Below are positions 3,878 to 5,664 of a stretch of 5,664 nucleotides of DNA, piece by piece (position 1 is the first letter of the stretch; every line of letters begins with the position of its first letter). Below the pieces are notes generated by a model, which saw nothing but the letters and a program-made list of their open reading frames with translations, did no database searches and was not told where the DNA came from. The position numbers and the translations under genes are program-made. Origin of the DNA: Thermoproteota archaeon (GTDB lineage: Archaea > Korarchaeota > Korarchaeia > Korarchaeales > Korarchaeaceae); the NCBI GenBank assembly GCA_021158805.1, contig JAGGTZ010000134.1:1-5664 (forward strand), in the 5' to 3' direction.

Positions 3878-5650
3878 TTAGCTACTCTCGAAGTAATTCT
3901 TTAGCTCCAAGTAAGTTTTTCTATAGAGCTCACTTCCTCTCATTTTCTCAACAAACTCCTTCGTTCTGAAGTATTTATCCTTTCTGTAATCCCAGCCAGG
4001 ATGCAGTTTCTTCCACTCATCCCAAGAGTAGCTGAATTGCGCTTGCACCTTATCCCTATATAGCTCAGGTATAACGTTGAATGCACAGAACGGAACTATT
4101 CTCCCATCCGGCATCGCATAGTGAATGACGCATCTCTCAGTTCTCTGAACATCGTAATTGTACTCATCTTGGAAGTGCATCATGCCTATGAAGAGTGTTT
4201 TCTCGTGAAACTGGCCTAGAGCTTCGTATGTTCCCTTAGCGAAGGCATTTTCCACGAGCTTAAGGACGCTTATGCTCTTAGGAGCATATTTAGAATCATA
4301 AAAGCTCCTAAACTTGAGAAGTATTTCGCCTCCAACCTTAAGCTTGCTTAGCTTCCCTAAGCGCTTCCAGTTCTCCAATTCTTCAGCCTTCTTGACCAAG
4401 AATCCAACGAACCCCTCAACATCTATGAATCTAGTTATTGGGATGACCTTATCATCATCAAGAAATACATACGTAGCAGCGCCGCATGCGAAGTGTGAGG
4501 TCATATAATACCTCTTACCAGTGAATGCCTCGAAGAACCTAGCGATATGCCCAGCTATTGGGACCGGATACCAATCATCCCTTGCTATCGCTCCATTTGT
4601 CTGTTCCTCTATCTTCTTAATAGCTCCAGGAATGGTTATCCTGAACATCTGTCTCTCCCTTCTGGGGACCCTGCCTATCATGGAGATAGGCTGTATATTA
4701 ACGCCTCTAACTATGTCCATATGATTCAGTCCAAAGTTTATTATCGCCCCTAGCTCATGATCGTTCACATTCCTTATAGCTGTAGGAACGAGAACTATAC
4801 CTGGACCTCCAGCCTTCCTGACATTATCAAATATCAGTGGGATCTCCCAGTGATTCTTCCAGTTGGTTTGGGGAGTCATGCCATCATAGCTCAGATAAAG
4901 GGTGTTTACTCCAACTTCCCTTATTTTCCTCACAAGTTCAGGATCGAAGGCCAGTTTTATTCCATCTGTATTGAGCTGTATGTGACTGTAACCTTCCTCT
5001 TTTGCTATCTTGAATATCTCTATCAGGTCATCCCTCAATGTTGGTTCCCCGCCAGTGAACTGTATCGCATTCGCTCCTATTGTTTGCTCCTTCTTAGCAT
5101 TTCTGAGCATCATCCTTATCTGCTCCAAAGTAGGCTCATATATGGGTTGGCCTTCTCTAGCATAGAAGAAGCAATACCAGCAGGAAAGGTTACATCTATT
5201 CGTAAGGACTATGTTGAGCAAGCTCGTATGGGAGCGGTGCCTTAGACAGAGTCCGCAGTCGAATGGGCAATTCATCCCAGTGTTCTCAACATTATAGCTG
5301 AATAGTTTCCAATCGTAGGCCCATTTCATGAACTTCTTAAAGAGATAGGAGTCTTCGTAATAGACTTCTGTTATTAATCCTTCCGGACATTTCTTCGCTA
5401 TCCATATTTTATCATTCTCTTCCCAAACCAGTGCTTGGACTAATTTCCTACTCTCAGGGCATAGAGAAAATGTCTTGTAGGGTAAACCGGAGCTATAACC
5501 ATAGTGAACATTCTTAAGTCTCTCTTCAAGCTCATCTTCTGTAAGTTCTGGATATTTTATTAACTCTCGGACATGCTTTGTGGATTGAGCAAATTCTTTC
5601 TCACCGCTAGGTATTTCTCCAATTACTTCCTTCATTTTATCACTACCCAT
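3878..5650 (-). CDS. tes: Radical SAM enzyme, tetraether lipid synthase (Tes/GDGT-MAS) family, COG1964
   Basis: The protein has 590 residues. It has an N-terminal Cys-containing region (C64 in SLCPE, C88 in KKCPEG), an auxiliary Fe-S motif CPFDCGLC (C128, C132, C135), then a radical SAM barrel (about 145-370) with the CxxxCxxC cluster at C153, C157, C160 (NRCNLSCWYC), TGGEPT (199-204) and SYDG (254-257). It also has family-typical VNDHELGAIINFGLNH (295-310) and GVNIQPIS (316-323), and late cysteines C389, C507 and C522 (RCVIHYAMPDGRIVPFCAFN). The characterised homologue, M. jannaschii MJ0619, joins the phytanyl ends of two archaeal diether lipids through an sp3-sp3 carbon bond to make tetraethers; the family is also discussed for pterin methylation, and paralogues exist, so function is likely but not proven. 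ATG 5650 lacks a Shine-Dalgarno; M6 (ATG at 5635, preceded by GGTAGTGAT) is an alternative. It is followed 24 bp later by a small gene. Confidence 0.8.
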   Translation of the reverse strand: MGSDKMKEVIGEIPSGEKEFAQSTKHVRELIKYPELTEDELEERLKNVHYGYSSGLPYKTFSLCPESRKLVQALVWEENDKIWIAKKCPEGLITEVYYEDSYLFKKFMKWAYDWKLFSYNVENTGMNCPFDCGLCLRHRSHTSLLNIVLTNRCNLSCWYCFFYAREGQPIYEPTLEQIRMMLRNAKKEQTIGANAIQFTGGEPTLRDDLIEIFKIAKEEGYSHIQLNTDGIKLAFDPELVRKIREVGVNTLYLSYDGMTPQTNWKNHWEIPLIFDNVRKAGGPGIVLVPTAIRNVNDHELGAIINFGLNHMDIVRGVNIQPISMIGRVPRRERQMFRITIPGAIKKIEEQTNGAIARDDWYPVPIAGHIARFFEAFTGKRYYMTSHFACGAATYVFLDDDKVIPITRFIDVEGFVGFLVKKAEELENWKRLGKLSKLKVGGEILLKFRSFYDSKYAPKSISVLKLVENAFAKGTYEALGQFHEKTLFIGMMHFQDEYNYDVQRTERCVIHYAMPDGRIVPFCAFNVIPELYRDKVQAQFSYSWDEWKKLHPGWDYRKDKYFRTKEFVEKMRGSELYRKTYLELKNYFESS

Positions 5651-5664
5651 GAGAGTTAAGGAAA

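Noticed and set aside
4757..5245. 162-codon open frame on the plus strand inside the radical SAM gene
   Set aside because: It is antisense to highly conserved Tes-family coding sequence, its predicted protein has no recognisable family character, and no ribosome site supports it.
1..5664. CRISPR array, tRNA, rRNA or complete insertion sequence
   Set aside because: No regularly spaced repeats, no cloverleaf-type sequence with B-box motif, and no transposase-like protein were seen on either strand.

Overview
The window looks like a chromosomal segment of a thermophilic archaeon, most likely TACK/Thermoproteota, with Korarchaeota as one plausible home. This rests on TATA boxes placed about 27 bp upstream of start codons with little or no leader, GGAGGT-type Shine-Dalgarno motifs, heavy use of AGG/AGA/ATA codons, charged proteins rich in E, K and R, and a tetraether-lipid-synthase-type radical SAM protein. 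The lineage is an inference; no rRNA or tRNA gene lies here.

Layout. (1) Positions 1-140, minus strand: the N-terminal 46 residues of a ribbon-helix-helix antitoxin, whose partner toxin would lie beyond the left edge. (2) 141-613: a regulatory-looking intergenic region with at least two good TATA boxes, imperfect palindromes and an orphan tandem Shine-Dalgarno element. (3) 614-1243, plus strand: a coiled-coil plus PD-(D/E)XK nuclease-fold protein of the DUF3782 type. (4) 1244-1615: no gene; one strong hairpin and perhaps a trace of a decayed antitoxin gene. (5) 1616-2915, minus strand: a complete two-gene AbiE (type IV) toxin-antitoxin operon, antitoxin/repressor abiEi first, then nucleotidyltransferase toxin abiEii overlapping it by 41 nt. 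A 16-bp perfect palindrome sits between the operon's TATA box and its start codon and is the obvious autoregulatory operator. (6) 2985-3334, minus strand: a frameshifted, 5'-truncated remnant of larC (nickel-pincer cofactor synthesis). (7) 3335-3544: non-coding or decayed. (8) 3545-5650, minus strand: a two-gene operon of a COG1964 radical SAM enzyme (tetraether lipid synthase family) followed by a small ferredoxin-like-fold protein.

How they relate. Positions 1 to about 3350 read as an accessory island of toxin-antitoxin and nuclease-type genes, with gene debris, beside a core lipid-biosynthesis operon. The two parts differ in base composition: two 60-bp samples within abiE contain 37 and 35 G+C, two within tes contain 25 and 24. 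A 15-bp inverted repeat (1594-1608 and 3334-3348) brackets the abiE operon plus the larC remnant. The most testable novelties are the abiE operator, the possible boundary repeats, and the unnamed small protein paired with the radical SAM enzyme. No clearly new multi-gene system is evident.
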